Notes: generated by a model not told the origin, from the letters alone. DNA of 64,000 nt from Aceticella autotrophica (GCF_017357865.1 NZ_CP060096.1:2157001-2221000), one strand, 5' to 3'. Positions 46,892-55,221 are shown, counted from the stretch's first letter. Numbers and translations: made by a program.

Positions 46892-47712
46892 AATAAGCCC
46901 CCTATAAATACAGTTAAAAATAAGATAAAAGCAATGTTAAATATTATCCATATCCAGTCATATAACCTAATTTTAAATGTATCTATTGTTATAAAATTGC
47001 CGGTGTAACCCCGAGATACCATTGCACTGTATACCTCATCACCAAGGGTGTTTGACTTTATCATAAGATGTCCTATGGTTCCTGCTACAAACTTTCTTCC
47101 TTCACTACTGGTGATCTTTCCAACATTCCTGCTTTTACGGGCAAGAAACATATCTGTGGCTGCCTCCAAAAGTAGGAATATATACCTTTGCGCCATCTCA
47201 AGGGTTGCCGTAAAAATCTGAGGTAATCTAAATATTCTAAGGGACCTCATTACATTCGCCCATTTCGTTGACAAACCCAGAATATATACTAATGATATAG
47301 ACATAAAAGTCCTCATCATCATCATAACAGCACTGTAAAGCCCTTGCTTTGTTATATATATACTTTTAGTAATATAGAAAAGAGGTTCACCTTTTCTTAT
47401 TATATTAAACAGAGAGGGTATCAAAATAATACCCGTAAACACTATTGAAATAACTGATACCCTCAAAAAATATTCTTTCATTGGTATTCTTGAAAATATA
47501 GCTAAAAAAAGCACATATACAAGCAGCACCACCATAAATTGTATAGTCTTTCCGCTATTAACTAAAATAATAAATATCAAAGTTGAAATCAGTTTTACCC
47601 TTGGGTCAATCATCTGCATTATACCCTTTTTATCTGCGATCTCGTCAGAGTAAAACATATCCTCAAAAATGTTTTGTATACCGTTAATTGTTTTTTCAAT
47701 AAAATTATTCAT
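46888..47712 (-). CDS. cbiQ: Cobalt/nickel ECF transporter T component CbiQ
   Basis: 274 residues; hydrophobic, with coupling motif region TLEMAQRYIFLLLEAATDMF. Overlaps the PDGLE gene start by 8 nt. Couples CbiO to CbiM. Confidence 0.9.
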   Translation of the reverse strand: MNNFIEKTINGIQNIFEDMFYSDEIADKKGIMQMIDPRVKLISTLIFIILVNSGKTIQFMVVLLVYVLFLAIFSRIPMKEYFLRVSVISIVFTGIILIPSLFNIIRKGEPLFYITKSIYITKQGLYSAVMMMMRTFMSISLVYILGLSTKWANVMRSLRIFRLPQIFTATLEMAQRYIFLLLEAATDMFLARKSRNVGKITSSEGRKFVAGTIGHLMIKSNTLGDEVYSAMVSRGYTGNFITIDTFKIRLYDWIWIIFNIAFILFLTVFIGGLF

Positions 47713-48034
47713 TTTTCTCAGAGGGTTTACCCATAACCATCTTCAAAATAGCAAATACAATCAGGATAACTGCAATACCCACAACTGCTGAAAATATATA
47801 ACCTATTGCCTGCTGCAAAAAGCTTTGATCAAATCCTGGTATGCCATAATCTTGTAGAATTGCCTTATGAATATCAGATAGTCGTTCCATACCTGCAGGA
47901 ACATAACCTACCATCTTTTTTATTTCATCGGTTCCCCATTCAGCCCAAGCTCCACCTGGTGCTAAAAGACCTAATGGTGTCAGCAGTATAATAATAGCAA
48001 AGAAAATGTATAAATTTTTCATTTTGCTTTTCAT
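47705..48034 (-). CDS. PDGLE-type accessory subunit of the Co/Ni transporter
   Basis: 109 residues with two membrane helices. The outside loop APGGAWAEWGTDEIKKMVGY is typical of PDGLE (CbiN-like) proteins. Overlaps cbiM by 4 nt. Confidence 0.82.
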   Translation of the reverse strand: MKSKMKNLYIFFAIIILLTPLGLLAPGGAWAEWGTDEIKKMVGYVPAGMERLSDIHKAILQDYGIPGFDQSFLQQAIGYIFSAVVGIAVILIVFAILKMVMGKPSEKNE

Positions 48035-48723
48035 TTTGCTTCACCCCTTAACTTGTGCGAAAATTGATACAATATGATATCCTCACCTGTCTTTTGAAGG
48101 TAATATACAACAAGTCCTGTGATAAGCGCCTCTACAAGACCTGCTACTGTGAGGTGTGCAAGCATCATTGGCGGTATTGATTCCTTTAAACCATATGGGA
48201 AATAAAGAGCTCTGCCATTTGCCGTATGGAATAAAATGGGCTGAATACCCAGTTCAATCGCTGCACAAAAAGCCGCAGCATTTATACCAACATAAGCTCC
48301 AACGGCTGATGAAATAACCTTGTTTGTTTTTAATGAAAGCAAGAGTTTGTATATCCCATATCCGATAAATGGCGCAACAAAAGCCATATTAAAGGTATTT
48401 GCTCCTAATGCTAAAATTCCTCCATCACCAAAAAATAATGCCTGTATCAATAAAGCTATTGTAACCGAAATAGTTGCAGACCACGGTCCTAATGCTATTG
48501 CAAGAAGTGTTGCTCCTATCGCATGAGCTGTAGTACCTCCCGGTATTGGGACATTAAACATCATTACAGTAAATGAAAATGCAGAACCTATTGCCATAGC
48601 CGGTATATCTTTCTTCTCAAATGTTTCATTCACTTTTTTTGTAGCAACCGCCAGTACAGGAATCATAACAGCTCCCATAACTGCACAAGTTTGGGGACTT
48701 AAATAACCGTCTGGAATGTGCAT
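48031..48723 (-). CDS. cbiM: Cobalt/nickel ECF transporter S component CbiM
   Basis: 230 residues. The N-terminal MHIPDGYLSP loop carries the metal-binding His2. Other conserved parts: PIPGGTTAHAIGATL and GDGGILALGANTFNMA. Starts after AAAGGAGG. Nickel would serve hydrogenase and CODH; cobalt would serve corrinoids. Confidence 0.95.
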   Translation of the reverse strand: MHIPDGYLSPQTCAVMGAVMIPVLAVATKKVNETFEKKDIPAMAIGSAFSFTVMMFNVPIPGGTTAHAIGATLLAIALGPWSATISVTIALLIQALFFGDGGILALGANTFNMAFVAPFIGYGIYKLLLSLKTNKVISSAVGAYVGINAAAFCAAIELGIQPILFHTANGRALYFPYGLKESIPPMMLAHLTVAGLVEALITGLVVYYLQKTGEDIILYQFSHKLRGEAK

Positions 48724-48751
48724 TAATATTCCTCCTTTAATTTTTTGGATT

Positions 48752-48865
48752 CTATTCTGTTGTAGTCATTATAAGCATTACATCTATTACCACTTTTATT
48801 TTTATAATTTTACCTCCATCACAAGATATATCTTTTAATTTTTTATAATAATTACTACAGAATAG
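48752..48865 (-). promoter_or_regulatory. Structured leader of cbiM
   Basis: A ~270-nt leader separates the promoter from cbiM. Two 23-nt stretches, 48752-48774 and 48843-48865, are nearly complementary and would enclose about 70 nt. Upstream in the leader GTATGC (48930-48935) and GCATAC (48958-48963) form another stem. Lacks a B12 box; does not match the NiCo riboswitch as I know it. Confidence 0.5.
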
Positions 48866-49001
48866 TTATGCCCATCAGAGTATACATCATTGTTGCAAAT
48901 AATACATTTGCTAATCCTGTCAGATATCTGTATGCTTATCGTTTAACTTTATCTTTGGCATACCCCCTCAGCGATTATTTTGCAGTGCTACTTGCATTAT
49001 T

Positions 49002-49030
49002 ATGATAACATTATATTGTAAAGTTGTCAA
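49002..49030 (-). promoter_or_regulatory. Promoter of the cbiM operon
   Basis: Minus-strand TTGACA (49025-49030) and TATCAT (49002-49007) with a 17-nt spacer. Confidence 0.65.
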
Positions 49031-49153
49031 TAGCTATAATAAAAAAATAACGAAATAAAAATTGCAGCATTAAAAAATTAAATAAGCATTAACAGCAAAA
49101 AAAAGAATACAAAGGCTATATGTATCCCCATTTACATTATCATTTTATATGGT

Positions 49154-49504
49154 TCATTCAACTTCAATGCAATTCTCCCATATTCCATGTATATTACAAT
49201 ATGCTAAAGCACAAAATGCTTTAAATTCTTTTACATTAACTTGAAATCTAATATTAGGATTTGTATAAACAGGAGCAAAAGCCGCTCTTCCAAGTTGAAT
49301 TACTTGACCGTCCTTTTTTACACCAAAAAGTTCTATCCATGATATATGATGCTCTGCCGTATTTGGATGTGGAACTTCTTTTCCTACTATAACCCTTACA
49401 ATATCCACATCTTCTTTCCCATGTCCTTTACCTATTTCAATGATTGGAACATGTTTTTCTTTTCCTTCTGCTGTTTTACCTTTTAAAATTTCTTCAAACT
49501 TCAT
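49154..49504 (-). CDS. Superoxide reductase (neelaredoxin class)
   Basis: 116 residues. Iron ligands are visible in KHVPIIE (first His), PHPNTAEHHISWIELF (two His) and CNIHGIW (Cys and His). It lacks the N-terminal desulforedoxin domain, so it is the small class II type. It reduces superoxide to peroxide in anaerobes. Confidence 0.94.
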   Translation of the reverse strand: MKFEEILKGKTAEGKEKHVPIIEIGKGHGKEDVDIVRVIVGKEVPHPNTAEHHISWIELFGVKKDGQVIQLGRAAFAPVYTNPNIRFQVNVKEFKAFCALAYCNIHGIWENCIEVE

Positions 49505-49545
49505 CTTCTCATCACCCTTTCATTATTCTCTTCATGACCTTTAAA

Positions 49546-49573
49546 AACCCTTGAAGCTTCTATATCAAGGATT
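49546..49573 (-). promoter_or_regulatory. Inverted repeat upstream of superoxide reductase
   Basis: AACCCTTGA (49546-49554) and TCAAGGATT (49565-49573), 10-nt spacer, one mismatch. About 40 nt before the gene; may be an operator. Confidence 0.4.
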
Positions 49574-49751
49574 CTTTATAAATATAATCTGTACGTCCTG
49601 CATTTCTATATTCTACTGCTTTTTGATTTTAATAAGAATACATATAGCCATATATTATTATTCGACAAAAATAATATATATCCTTCTTAAATTAAGATTC
49701 TTAAAGAAAAAAATATTTCTTTTAACATATCTTACAATAAAATTTTTCTTT

Positions 49752-50591
49752 TTATTCTGATAAAAGTATACTTGATGCATTTAACCCATTGATTTTTAAC
49801 TTTTCTTCCTCTGTAAGATTTGTTTGACTCCATTCCTTGTAATATCTGGAGGGGGACAGCAAAGGGAAATCGCTCCCGAGTAAAACCTTATTTAATACTC
49901 CTGCAGTTCTTGCTGCTTCATATACCTGTGGCTTATATAAATATGGAGATGCCGCAGTATCATAATATACATTTTTTAAATCCTTTTGTAATTCAGGCAT
50001 TAATTCATAAAAGAAAAGCCCTCCGCCCCAATGAGCATATATAATTATATTATCAGGATTATTTATGGCGAAAAGATATGCCTCATCAGGACCTGTCTTA
50101 CCTTTTCCCGGATAATAATGTCCAACGGTTTCATTGCTATGCATAAGAATCGGAAATTTAAGTTCTCGGCATAAAGAGGCAAATTTTCCAATCTCCTCTT
50201 GTTTACTTATATCAACATGGACAGCATCTGGTATTATCTCACCTACACCTTTTAACCCAGCCTCATAACAGCGAACAAGCTCTTTCTCCATCCCAGGATC
50301 CTTTGGAGGAACAATAGCAAAGCCAATAAATCTGTCAGGATAACGTTTTACAACATCAATGATATAATCATTTGCTTCTCTGCACATTCCCATTTCTAAA
50401 GCGGAGAAACCAAAAACTACGGACTTATCTATACCTGTTTTGTCCATATCTTTAAGAACATCTTCTGCAACAGCAAATTTGGCTTTTGGATTTGAATGAA
50501 GCAGTTTAAAATGTTGATCCCTTTCTATATTCTTTTTGATATCCTTTATAAAATCTGGAGACAGAATATGTACATGTGCATCAATTTTCAT
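49752..50591 (-). CDS. Amidohydrolase-2 family metal-dependent hydrolase
   Basis: 279 residues starting MKIDAHVHIL, the HxH metal motif, with VHVDISKQ, ILMHSNETVGHY, YAHWGGGLFF and LLGSDFPLLS. TIM-barrel ACMSD/Amidohydro_2 type. Substrate cannot be read from sequence. Confidence 0.85.
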   Translation of the reverse strand: MKIDAHVHILSPDFIKDIKKNIERDQHFKLLHSNPKAKFAVAEDVLKDMDKTGIDKSVVFGFSALEMGMCREANDYIIDVVKRYPDRFIGFAIVPPKDPGMEKELVRCYEAGLKGVGEIIPDAVHVDISKQEEIGKFASLCRELKFPILMHSNETVGHYYPGKGKTGPDEAYLFAINNPDNIIIYAHWGGGLFFYELMPELQKDLKNVYYDTAASPYLYKPQVYEAARTAGVLNKVLLGSDFPLLSPSRYYKEWSQTNLTEEEKLKINGLNASSILLSE

Positions 50592-50708
50592 TTATTATCC
50601 ACACCTTTCTTATTTATTTAACAATTTATAATTTGATTTTATCAGCATAGACATCAAATGTAAAGGAATATCGATTAGTGAAATTTATATCTATGTTTTC
50701 TTCAATTT

Positions 50709-51017
50709 TTAATCCGGTGGATTATCTTTTAAACTATTTACATAATCCAGCACATATCCTCTAACACATTTTATAATTTTTTTAACATTCTCATTATACA
50801 GCCTGTAGTGCATTTCAAGACCTACCTTTTCACTTTTAACTAATCCTGCATCTTTTAAAATTCTCAAATGCTGTGATAAATTTGCTTGACTGTATTCAAA
50901 CCTTTCATTTAACTTGCATACACATTTAGGTCCATCACATAAAAATTTCATTATTTTAAATCTCACCGGATGCCCAAGTGCTTTAAATATTTTTACTATT
51001 AAATCATCTTGATTCAA
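50709..51017 (-). CDS. ArsR-family transcriptional regulator with CxC motif
   Basis: 102-residue winged-helix repressor. FLCDGPKCVCKLNERF carries C27, C32 and C34; a further C84 lies near the C-terminus. C32-Val-C34 sits where As(III)-sensing ArsR has ELCVCDL. The recognition helix is SQANLSQHLRILKDAGLV. It starts at TTG 51017 after GGGAGGG. Divergent from the DGC/lipoyl operon, which it may control. Confidence 0.9.
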   Translation of the reverse strand: MNQDDLIVKIFKALGHPVRFKIMKFLCDGPKCVCKLNERFEYSQANLSQHLRILKDAGLVKSEKVGLEMHYRLYNENVKKIIKCVRGYVLDYVNSLKDNPPD

Positions 51018-51134
51018 TTTTATCCCTCCCGAGGTTTTTTCACCTATATTATATATTATACTACAAAAAATGTTTTTTTAATTAAATACTTATATTTTAT
51101 ACCACACTATATATCTTGTTTATAAAAATTAAGA

Positions 51135-51203
51135 TTGACTTTAAAAAATAAACGTGTATAATTATATATAAGCATTTAATTATGTATTTATGAAGATGCT
51201 TAT
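51135..51203 (+). promoter_or_regulatory. Promoter and operator of the DGC-lipoyl operon
   Basis: TTGACT (51135-51140), 16-nt spacer, TATAAT (51157-51162). Downstream, ATAAGCAT (51168-51175) and ATGCTTAT (51196-51203) form an 8-bp inverted repeat, a plausible ArsR binding site over the transcript start. Confidence 0.65.
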
Positions 51204-51261
51204 GAACATACTAAAGTATAAAGCACAAATCTATTAAATAATAACTTAGGAGGGTTTCATT

Positions 51262-51639
51262 ATGGAAGAAAAACAATTACCCGGTTTTATTATGTGTGTA
51301 TGTACAGGAAAGTGTCCAGGATTTCAGGCAATGGATATCTGGGATTTTATCAATCAGGTTAGAGTAGAACTACCTGTAGAATATGCTTTTATTCACCCAC
51401 AACTATGTGAAGAAGATGGTGACAGATTCCTTGCTGATTTCTTAAAGGCTCGCAGAAAAGTGATAATTGGTGCCTGTGCTCCAAATATGCAAAGAAAAAT
51501 GTTTAAACAGGCTTTTAAAGATGCGGGTCTTGATATAGAAAAGGACGCTGTTATGCTGGACATAAGAGATATGACTAAAGAAAAAGCCATTGAAGTAGTT
51601 AAAAATGCTTTAAAAGATTTAGGACTTAAGGAGGAGTAG
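51262..51639 (+). CDS. Stand-alone HdrA N-terminal-like domain protein
   Basis: 125 residues with MCVCTGKCPGFQAMDIW, HPQLCEEDGDRFL and VIIGACAPNMQRKMFKQAF. The order of cysteine motifs matches the N-terminal domain of heterodisulfide reductase HdrA, but the flavin domain is absent. It leads the five-gene operon and might carry an Fe-S cluster. Similar domains exist in HdrA-associated proteins. Function unknown. Confidence 0.75.
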   Translation: MEEKQLPGFIMCVCTGKCPGFQAMDIWDFINQVRVELPVEYAFIHPQLCEEDGDRFLADFLKARRKVIIGACAPNMQRKMFKQAFKDAGLDIEKDAVMLDIRDMTKEKAIEVVKNALKDLGLKEE

Positions 51640-51641
51640 AT

Positions 51642-51935
51642 ATGAGTGAATCAACTTTTATGGGCGTTCCAAGGGAAAAAATAGATTGGAGTCCAAGAAT
51701 AGATTACGATAAATGCAACTACTGCATGGAATGCGTAAAATTCTGTCCTCATGATGTTTATGAAGTCAGAGAAAATGAAGAAAAGAAACTTATTGTAAAG
51801 AATCCTAACAACTGCGTTGTGTTCTGCCGTGCCTGTGGTAAAACCTGTGGCGTTGATGCAATATCCTTCCCAAATAAAAACGAAACAACAAAAATGATTA
51901 AAGAAATAAGGAAGGAGATGGAAGGTAATGAGTAA
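51642..51935 (+). CDS. Ferredoxin-like protein, two-cluster
   Basis: 97 residues. CNYCMECVKFCPHDVYE and a looser CVVFCRACGKTCGVDAISF. The opening GVPREKIDWSPRID is shared with the ferredoxin at 55.2 kb (YPREKVNWFPTID). It sits inside the DGC-lipoyl operon and is a likely electron carrier there. Confidence 0.88.
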   Translation: MSESTFMGVPREKIDWSPRIDYDKCNYCMECVKFCPHDVYEVRENEEKKLIVKNPNNCVVFCRACGKTCGVDAISFPNKNETTKMIKEIRKEMEGNE

Positions 51936-52779
51936 ATCTTATGCTATCCTTCCATGCAATGGACTTGATAAATGTGCTGGTTGTATTACAAGAGAAGTTG
52001 CTATAAAACTCACCGAAATTACAGATAGTGAAATTGTTTGTCCGGTTTTATATAGAATAGCTGATGCAAGATATAATAAAGTAGTTTCCGAAAAACCTCT
52101 TCTTGTAATTGATGGCTGTGCCACAAGATGTGCCAGCAAACTTGCCTCTGAAAAAGGGCTCAAAATTACTCAAAAAATTAACATAAGTGATGAAGCAAAA
52201 GCAAATAACTTAACTATAGGAAGCAGTTTAAGGATTGGAGCCAATGAATTAAAACTTGCTGATATTATAACTGATAAACTTACTAAAAAAGAAGAAAAAT
52301 CAGAAACCATCAACTCTTGTGTATTTCCTGAAAGTTTTGAATATGAGATTTATGCAAAAGACAAGTTTATATTCAGGATACCAAAGAAAGGCTTTTACTT
52401 TAATGAAAATGACTGCTGGGTTTATGTTTTAGGTAATAAAGCAAGAATAGGTGTGACAGATTACGTTCAACAGAGTTTATCAGATATAATATTCTTTGAG
52501 CCGCCAGTGGTAGGAAGCAACATAGAACAGTTTGGAGAAGCAGGTTCTATAGAATCAGGTAAGGCTGTTTTTGAAATAGTATGTCCTGTAAGCGGTACAA
52601 TTACCGCAGTAAATGAAAAACTGGTAGAATCACCTGAACTTATAAATGAAAATCCATATGAAAAAGGCTGGATTGCAGAAATAGAGTTATCTGACTTTGA
52701 AAGTGATAAAGAGTTTCTTTATGACTTTGATAAATACTTTGAAATAATAAAAAGAAAGGCGGATGAATTTCATGTCTAA
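51928..52779 (+). CDS. DGC-domain and GcvH lipoyl-domain fusion protein
   Basis: 283 residues. Residues 1-115: putative zinc-binding DGC domain, with ILPCNGLDKCAGC, then IDGCATRCASKLA (Cys64 and Cys68). Residues ~135-255: an H-protein lipoyl domain, NDCWVYVLGNKARIGVTDYV, with the lipoyl lysine K212 in SIESGKAVFEI and the CPVSGTITAVNEKL hinge; then PYEKGWIAEIEL. No glycine decarboxylase genes are nearby. It would carry a lipoamide arm next to a metal/thiol site. Two more DGC proteins follow. No known function for such a fusion. Confidence 0.85.
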   Translation: MSKSYAILPCNGLDKCAGCITREVAIKLTEITDSEIVCPVLYRIADARYNKVVSEKPLLVIDGCATRCASKLASEKGLKITQKINISDEAKANNLTIGSSLRIGANELKLADIITDKLTKKEEKSETINSCVFPESFEYEIYAKDKFIFRIPKKGFYFNENDCWVYVLGNKARIGVTDYVQQSLSDIIFFEPPVVGSNIEQFGEAGSIESGKAVFEIVCPVSGTITAVNEKLVESPELINENPYEKGWIAEIELSDFESDKEFLYDFDKYFEIIKRKADEFHV

Positions 52780-53173
52780 AGTAAAAGTTATACCATGTAG
52801 TGGTATTGGTAAAGTATTTGGTCTTATGGCAAGGGAAACAGTTTTTAAGGTTGTAAATGACTTGAGACCTAATGATACTGAAACTGTTTGCCTTGGCCAT
52901 ATAGTAACAGGAGATGCAGATGCTACAGAAAAAATCAAGGGATATTCCTGTATAACCTTAGATGGCTGTCCTAAATTATGTGCTTCCAAAAATGTTTCTC
53001 TTGCTGGTGGAATAGTAAAACAAGAATTAAGAACAGTCGATGAAATGAAAACCCATAAAGGCGTAGATGCTGGTACTGCAACAATGCTTACAGAGGATGG
53101 GTGGAAAATAGTAAATGAACTCGCAGAAAAAGTTTGTGCAAAAGTTGATGAGATATTAAAGGAGGCTGAATAG
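52772..53173 (+). CDS. DGC-domain putative zinc-binding protein (2)
   Basis: 133 residues. VIPCSGIGKVFG at the start and LDGCPKLCASKN in the middle; C in TVCLGHIV. Same fold as residues 1-115 of the fusion. ATG 52772 preferred over 52763 because of spacing from AAGGCGG. Operon member 4. Confidence 0.82.
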   Translation: MSKVKVIPCSGIGKVFGLMARETVFKVVNDLRPNDTETVCLGHIVTGDADATEKIKGYSCITLDGCPKLCASKNVSLAGGIVKQELRTVDEMKTHKGVDAGTATMLTEDGWKIVNELAEKVCAKVDEILKEAE

Positions 53174-53174
53174 T

Positions 53175-53570
53175 ATGACTAATTCAAAAATTGGAGTGTT
53201 ATCCTGTAGTGGTGAAGAATGTCTTGGTGGTACTATTTCAAGACTGGCTACAAGAAAAATGCTTGAAGAACTCCGTCCGGGTAAAACCGTTACTCTCTGC
53301 CTTCCATTGTATCTTGCAGGCGGAGAAGAAGAAAGATTTTTTGCAAAGGCCTATCCTGTTATTACAGTAGATGGATGCAGTAAATGCTGTGCTAAAAGAG
53401 CAACAGAAAAATACAGCGGAAAAGTAAGTGATACTGTGGTTGTATCAGATATATTAGGAGAAGATGTTGCTTTAAATAAAACTGTTTCTATAAAAGATTT
53501 AACAGAAGAACACTACAAAATGATAGATAAAGTTGCAGAAGAAATATGCAAAAAATTTGATAAAATATAA
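53175..53570 (+). CDS. DGC-domain putative zinc-binding protein (3)
   Basis: 131 residues. VLSCSGEECLGG, TLCLPLYLAGG, and VDGCSKCCAKRA. Last gene of the operon, one base after gene 4, ended by the hairpin-repeat at 53569-53597. Probable metal or sulfur site; function unknown. Confidence 0.82.
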   Translation: MTNSKIGVLSCSGEECLGGTISRLATRKMLEELRPGKTVTLCLPLYLAGGEEERFFAKAYPVITVDGCSKCCAKRATEKYSGKVSDTVVVSDILGEDVALNKTVSIKDLTEEHYKMIDKVAEEICKKFDKI

Positions 53571-53597
53571 AGACAAGGGGACGGTTCTCTTGTCTTT
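53569..53597. repeat. REP-like 23-nt palindrome, copy 1 (also terminator)
   Basis: The 23-nt core at 53572-53594 reads GACAA then GGGGACGGTTC then TCTTGTC; AAAGACAAG (53569-53577) pairs with CTTGTCTTT (53589-53597). It lies right after the operon. Three diverged copies occur at 55222, 55610 and 57182. Confidence 0.8.
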
Positions 53598-53610
53598 AGT
53601 CCCCATATCT

Positions 53611-54507
53611 TTATTGCTTTATGAGACCTACACCAGTACAACATTCATACTCAATTTGCAGTGTAACATGATGTATATTAAAAGCTTCTTTGAGAATACT
53701 TTCAACCTGTTTTATTATCTCTCTTACCTGACTCAATTTAATATCTTCTTTTACATTAATATGACATTCAAAATATACATCTTTATCATTAGTCTGCCAT
53801 ACATGTACATGATGTATATCCTTAATTTCTGGAAGTTTCTCAATTTCTGTCTTTATTTTATCAAGATTTATACAATCCGGTACCCCTTGCATCAGTATTT
53901 TTAATGTTTCATTTATAATGTCAAAACTTTCTTTAATAATATAGATACCTATCAATATTGTTAATAATGGATCAATCCAATAAATTTTATATTCATATAT
54001 CAATATTCCTGCAACAATAACTCCAAATGAGGACATAGCATCTGCCAACATATGAATGTATGCAGATTTTACATTTAAATTATCTACTGCATTTTTCCTT
54101 AAAATAAGAGCCGAAAATATATTGGCTGCAAGACATATAACTGCAGTTGTAATCATTAATACACCCTTTACCGGTTCCGGTCTTAAAAATTTAAAATATG
54201 CTTCTTTAAAAAGATAAATTGAAACAATTACAAGCACTGAAGCATTAAACAAAGCTGCCAGAATTTCTGCTCTTTTATATCCAAAGGTCATTCTTTCATT
54301 GTTTTTCTTTTTTGATATCTTAAAAGCAAAATAGCTTATTATGACTGATATGCCATCACTGAAATTATGGAGAGCATCAGATATAAGCGAAAGACTTCCA
54401 GCCAAGATACCTCCTACAATTTCCGCAATTGTTATTGCAAAATTTAAAAACACTGTTATAATCAGATTCTTACCACTTATTTCCTCATGGTCATGGTGAT
54501 GCCCCAT
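53611..54507 (-). CDS. czcD: CzcD-like cation diffusion facilitator (zinc/cobalt efflux)
   Basis: 298 residues. Begins MGHHHDHEE, with metal-site helices SLISDALHNFSDGISVI and HMLADAMSSFGVI, six membrane segments, and a C-terminal domain with DIHHVHVWQTND. Exports Zn2+ or Co2+ against protons. A second CDF gene at 27.4 kb is only distantly similar. Confidence 0.93.
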   Translation of the reverse strand: MGHHHDHEEISGKNLIITVFLNFAITIAEIVGGILAGSLSLISDALHNFSDGISVIISYFAFKISKKKNNERMTFGYKRAEILAALFNASVLVIVSIYLFKEAYFKFLRPEPVKGVLMITTAVICLAANIFSALILRKNAVDNLNVKSAYIHMLADAMSSFGVIVAGILIYEYKIYWIDPLLTILIGIYIIKESFDIINETLKILMQGVPDCINLDKIKTEIEKLPEIKDIHHVHVWQTNDKDVYFECHINVKEDIKLSQVREIIKQVESILKEAFNIHHVTLQIEYECCTGVGLIKQ

Positions 54508-54815
54508 AATTTATTCCTCCTATCAGCCATTTTATTGAATTTAATCTACGGTACATCTCCTTCATTTTACATTGTATCACATTCCTAAACAATATTTTCA
54601 CTTTGTTAACATAAATACATCAATATCAACTCCTATCTCAAAAAATATATAATATTTAATTAAATAATTATATTATTGTATTAATATTATACTACTAAAA
54701 TATTAATAGTCAATATTGAAATCTTTATTAATATATGCTGTTATAAGGTTATTATCTTCATTTTATTATTGATATATCCCAATATCTCAAATTTACCAAT
54801 AGCTTAATAGAAAGT

Positions 54816-54833
54816 CTCGCCACTTGTGACGGG
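54816..54833 (+). repeat. Hairpin resembling an IS605-type right-end / omega-RNA end
   Basis: CTCGCCAC / GTGACGGG hairpin with a CUUG-type tetraloop and one C/A mismatch, followed by GGATGAATGC. The same style hairpin closes the HEARO RNA at 55108-55127. It may be a remnant of an IS200/IS605-type element. Confidence 0.5.
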
Positions 54834-54854
54834 GATGAATGCTTATATTAGCAT

Positions 54855-54883
54855 TTGATTTTCACAAGTTATAATGATATAAT
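54855..54883 (+). promoter_or_regulatory. Promoter of the orphan HEARO RNA
   Basis: TTGATT (54855-54860), 17-nt spacer, TATAAT (54878-54883). Transcription would start near 54890, at the 5' end of the RNA. Confidence 0.6.
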
Positions 54884-54889
54884 AATATT

Positions 54890-55145
54890 AAAGAAAACAA
54901 AGAAATTGATAAGCAGTATGGTGATATAAAGTTAATCCTAGGGAATTAGACTCATTACCTTATGCTATCGCTAATATCTCGTAAGAGGTATAGATAGTAA
55001 AGTCTGTTGAAACAGGTTAGTGCCTGTATGTTGTAGAAGATGCAATAGACAGATTAATCCTACAACGCATCTTGAGAGTGCAGAAGAAACCTGCAAGTAA
55101 ACAGAACCTCCGTTACTTGTGGCGGAGAGCAGTCAGGCCACTTGC
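54890..55145 (+). ncRNA. Orphan HEARO / IscB-type omega RNA
   Basis: About 256 nt. Segments that recall the HEARO RNAs: GGGAATTAGACTCATTACC near 54940-54958, the ATGTTGTAGAAGATGCAAT segment near 55028-55046, the GAGAGTGCAGAAGAAACCTG region near 55074-55093, and the terminal hairpin CTCCGTTAC / GTGGCGGAG (55108-55127) followed by GAGCAGTCAGGCCACTTGC. No IscB gene lies near it: a ferredoxin gene follows on the other strand. The family call is from memory of the RNA. Confidence 0.75.
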
Positions 55146-55177
55146 TTAAAATTATCATCACTTTAGTGTAAAGTACA

Positions 55178-55220
55178 AAAAAATTGCCCTAAACATTATA
55201 TAATGTTCAGGGCAATTTTT
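55178..55220. terminator. Terminator between HEARO RNA and ferredoxin gene
   Basis: AAATTGCCCT / AGGGCAATTT with inner palindrome AACATTATATAATGTT, one A/C mismatch, and A- and T-runs at the ends. It would end both the HEARO RNA and the converging ferredoxin transcript. Confidence 0.8.
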
Positions 55221-55221
55221 A

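Noticed and set aside
48724-49001. Cobalamin or NiCo riboswitch before cbiM
   Set aside because: The B12 box and GCCACTG motif are absent, and the sequence does not fit the NiCo motif as I know it; kept only as an unassigned structured leader.
54508-54815. Coding remnant between czcD and the HEARO RNA
   Set aside because: AT-rich sequence with stops in all frames; I see no protein-like segment.
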